From Brachionus plicatilis (lineage: Eukaryota; Rotifera; Eurotatoria; Ploima; Brachionidae): DNA of 29,846 nucleotides. The stretch lies in contig QEOQ01000367.1 of the NCBI GenBank assembly GCA_010279815.1, positions 35,995 through 65,840 of the forward strand. Direction: 5' to 3'. Positions 27,702 through 29,846 of this stretch are shown here, in pieces. The notes beneath the pieces are model-generated. The model worked only from the letters and a program-made list of their open reading frames with translations, was not told the DNA's origin and made no database searches. The stretch's first letter is position 1. Each line of letters begins with the position of its first letter. The translations under genes were made by a program, and so were the position numbers.

Positions 27702-28292
27702 AAACCTCGGAAACTAACCCGGGATTATAGGATGTATATAGCCATAACCCTCCCACCATAACATATACTATAACCTCTGAGTTATTTTGAATTTTTTTTT
27801 CTACAGGCCCGGGGTTAAGTAATAAAAAAAAATTAAATTCTTTTATCAAAATTATCATTTTTCTGTAAACTGTGTGTTTTAAAAATATTTTAAGTTTAGT
27901 CTCATGGGATTAAAAATTTGGACATTTTATTATGAATCAAGAATTCGTCGATGATGTTGAAGACAATGAAGCTCAAAACATTAATGGTTTTAATTCTGCT
28001 GAAGAATTAACACTTGAAGAGATTAGACCAGATGAGAGCGACAAAGATTCTGAAATGAAACTTGAATCAATGTTCTTTAAATTTTTTTTTAAATATTTTT
28101 TAAATTGAATAGTCTCTTTATAAGCCCAGGCAATTTTTTTTATAACCCCATTTCCTAAAATAAATTTTTTAATTAAACCTCCGGGTCATGATTGTTTTTT
28201 AGGAGTAAAATTTATAGGAGTACACCTTTTTTTTAAATTATTACCCCATCATTTTTTCTGAAGCCCATGAGGTAGTTTCCGAGGTTTTACGG
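27697..28292. mobile_element. Tigger/pogo-like element remnant (596 bp), TA flanks
   Basis: Left end CAGTAAAACCTCGGAAACTA and right end TAGTTTCCGAGGTTTTACGG are inverted repeats. TA flanks both (27695-27696 and 28293-28294). The end style CAGTAAAACCTCGG is common among Tigger-type pogo elements. Most of the transposase is gone; an acidic tail remains. Confidence 0.7.
27932..28108 (+). pseudogene. Acidic tail, probably of a Tigger-type transposase
   Basis: 58 codons with an ATG, reading NQEFVDDVEDNEAQNINGFN then SAEELTLEEIRPDESDKDSE and a stop after a Phe/Lys-rich end. Acidic stretches with a D-x-x-x-(x)-LT-x-EEI pattern follow the catalytic domain in Tigger/Jerky transposases. It lies inside the TA-flanked element, which supports this. 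It has no catalytic residues. Confidence 0.45.
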
Positions 28293-28294
28293 TA

Positions 28295-29099
28295 GTTTAC
28301 AAGATAGATTGTGCTATCAAAAAGAGTAATAAATTCAATTGATTGATTGATAATCAATAACAACTGAGGATCATTTATTATTTTTCCCTTTTTTGGGCCG
28401 TGTTACATAAATGATAATTGAAAATTAATTTTTATTTGCAAAAAAGAATCATTTAAAAAAGAAATTATTGAATAATAAAAAAATAAAAAATTTACTAAAT
28501 AAGATTAAACGGAAAAGTGATTTTTGTATCATTTAGAAAGTGAGAATAAGCAAAACAATCATATTAATAACCATAGTTAATAAAACTATTGTAAGCTTGA
28601 GGCACTAATACTTTATCAAATTTTTAATTGCACAGATCTTTACCATTTGAAAGGAGTAAGTAAAGCATTAGATTTTTTTATCAAAATACTCAACTTCCAT
28701 TTTATTTAGTTTAAGTTTTTATTAAAAATTTGAATTTATTTTCTATTTTTAAAAAATTATTTTTTTTTTAGTTTTTTTTATGTATGTTGTAAAATTAAAA
28801 TTAGAAAAAATTATTTTTTAAAGAAAACTTTTGAAATTTTTTATTTGTTTTAAAACTATATTTTGAATTATGAATTTAAATATTTTTCTTTTTTTTTATT
28901 TTTTGTCCATGGGTCTTCAAATTTTAAATAATAATAAAAATTTTGATTATAATTAATTATCTTTTATCTTAGGATTAATATCAATTAGAATGTCAATTCA
29001 TTTTACAATCAATTTATTTAATCTTTATTTTTTAATAGCCTAAAATTAATTTATGAAAATTATTAAAATTATAAAATGCTACTAAATCCAACTAAGTAA
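28295..29099. other. AT-rich stretch, nothing recognised
   Basis: No coding frame, RNA gene or clear repeat. Confidence 0.45.
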
Positions 29100-29136
29100 T
29101 TGATCCATCCTATATTTTATCTCAACTCAACACAAA

Positions 29137-29346
29137 ATGTTGTCCTCTTTGGGAGGAGGACAAAATATAGAGACAGATCAAAAAAAAATATGGCCAATCA
29201 CAAAACAAAATCATTTAATTTTTTCTTTTCCACAAGTTATAATTTTTATGATTTATGCAATTATTGTCAGTATCATTGCCTTGATCGGTTTTTGTGTCTT
29301 CTTATCTTGGTCTTCCTCTCCTTTTTTTTCCTCCACTCTTGTTTGA
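29137..29346 (+). CDS. Possible small membrane protein or first exon of a receptor
   Basis: 69 codons with one strong hydrophobic segment at about residues 32-56 (FPQVIIFMIYAIIVSIIALI then GFCVF) after a polar start (MLSSLGGGQNIETDQKK). The segment resembles the first span of a rhodopsin-type receptor, which often ends in LIGN, but no clear donor site follows. An overlapping 93-codon frame (29100-29381) and charged minus-strand frames compete, so this is weak. Confidence 0.25.
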   Translation: MLSSLGGGQNIETDQKKIWPITKQNHLIFSFPQVIIFMIYAIIVSIIALIGFCVFLSWSSSPFFSSTLV

Positions 29347-29381
29347 CTCAACAACTTCTGAAACGCCTTGATGCTCTTTGA

Positions 29382-29846
29382 TGGGAATTGAGCTTACAAA
29401 TCAGAAACTGTAGTTTTTCTCGAACTAGTACACGGAATTTCAACTACTTCAACTTATTTCACCACCGGACTCATACAAAGGGAGTTCATTTGTATTCCTA
29501 TCTACTTCTTCTACATCAAATTTATCATCTCTTTGTTCATCAAAATTTTTTTGTGGCCAGATAAAAAAAAAGCTAGCCAGGTAAAAAAATTGACGGCCAA
29601 TAAATTAGGTTTTTTGGTCACTAATTGACAAAAAGATAACTGGCCATATAAGCAACAAGACCCATTTTTTTTCTACATTTTTTTTTCCAGGTAAATTCTA
29701 TATTATCCAAAAATATTTTTTTTTCTATATTATGTCACACTGCCCTTTTTTAGAAGATTTGATTAACATAATCTCACAGTCTTCAGATGTCACTAATAAA
29801 CTTCATATGCGCTAGCTTGAGCAAATTAAAGAGTCTGAGTGTGAAA
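29382..29846. other. End of window; short inverted repeat and coding-like patch
   Basis: On the minus strand about 29549-29449 reads NFDEQRDDKFDVEEVDRNTN then ELPLYESGGEIS and a stop, possibly a small coding relic. GTGGCCAGATAAAAA near 29551 and AAAAAGATAACTGGCCATA near 29629 are roughly inverted, perhaps a small element. Nothing else recognised. Confidence 0.3.

Noticed and set aside
1..29846. CRISPR arrays, bacterial operons, riboswitches
   Set aside because: No regularly spaced repeats, Shine-Dalgarno-led gene rows or prokaryotic terminators; the window is eukaryotic in every readable feature.

Overview
The window looks like AT-rich, repeat-packed nuclear DNA of an invertebrate animal. 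The signs are short spliceosomal-type introns, a LINE, hAT, MULE and pogo-type transposons, an LTR fragment, a USP7-like exon, and an intronless receptor with a large ectodomain and seven membrane spans. That receptor style and the base composition would suit a monogonont rotifer such as Brachionus, but this is inference; nothing here proves the species. All protein calls come from motifs read by eye, with no database search.

Layout. 1-2700: a LINE on the minus strand, with an intact ORF1 (two CCHC knuckles) and an intact apurinic-type endonuclease at the start of ORF2, running off the left edge. 2938-3672: a 719-bp MULE derivative with an 8-bp target duplication; a sister copy lies at 24635-25376. 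3890-4690 and 13470-15103: a long, diverged inverted repeat pair. 5564-5847: one intact exon resembling the end of the USP7 catalytic domain, but with the catalytic His replaced by Asn. 5940-7451: a 1.5-kb element with a perfect 152-bp-arm foldback element (6568-6922) inside it. 8036-10004: decayed coding pieces of unknown identity, including a broken C2H2-like finger and one clean 64-bp intron. 10561-13310: a broken hAT transposon (BED finger to C-terminus), with an LTR/primer-site fragment just beyond it. 15196-16002: a foldback element full of GTGACATGTCAC palindromes. 16405-18524: a decayed virus-capsid-like region on the minus strand, probably an endogenous small-DNA-virus remnant, split by a 757-bp TA-flanked pogo-like element. 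18819-21230: the one large intact gene, an 803-residue seven-transmembrane receptor. 21809-22228: an orphan hAT dimerisation domain between perfect 30-bp inverted repeats. 22500-24600: small repeats. 25605-26267: a further 8-bp-duplication element. 26758-27510: a leucine-rich-repeat gene whose 3' end runs into a Tigger-like cluster (27525-28294). The rest to 29846 is mostly empty.

Only two host genes look intact: the receptor and, perhaps, the LRR gene. Everything else is a record of repeated insertion and decay. The clearest recurring theme is a set of elements that begin with GG (GGC or GGGAC), end with GCC and are flanked by exact 8-bp duplications (four cases). Two of them encode a MULE transposase tail, which suggests one active superfamily shaping this locus.
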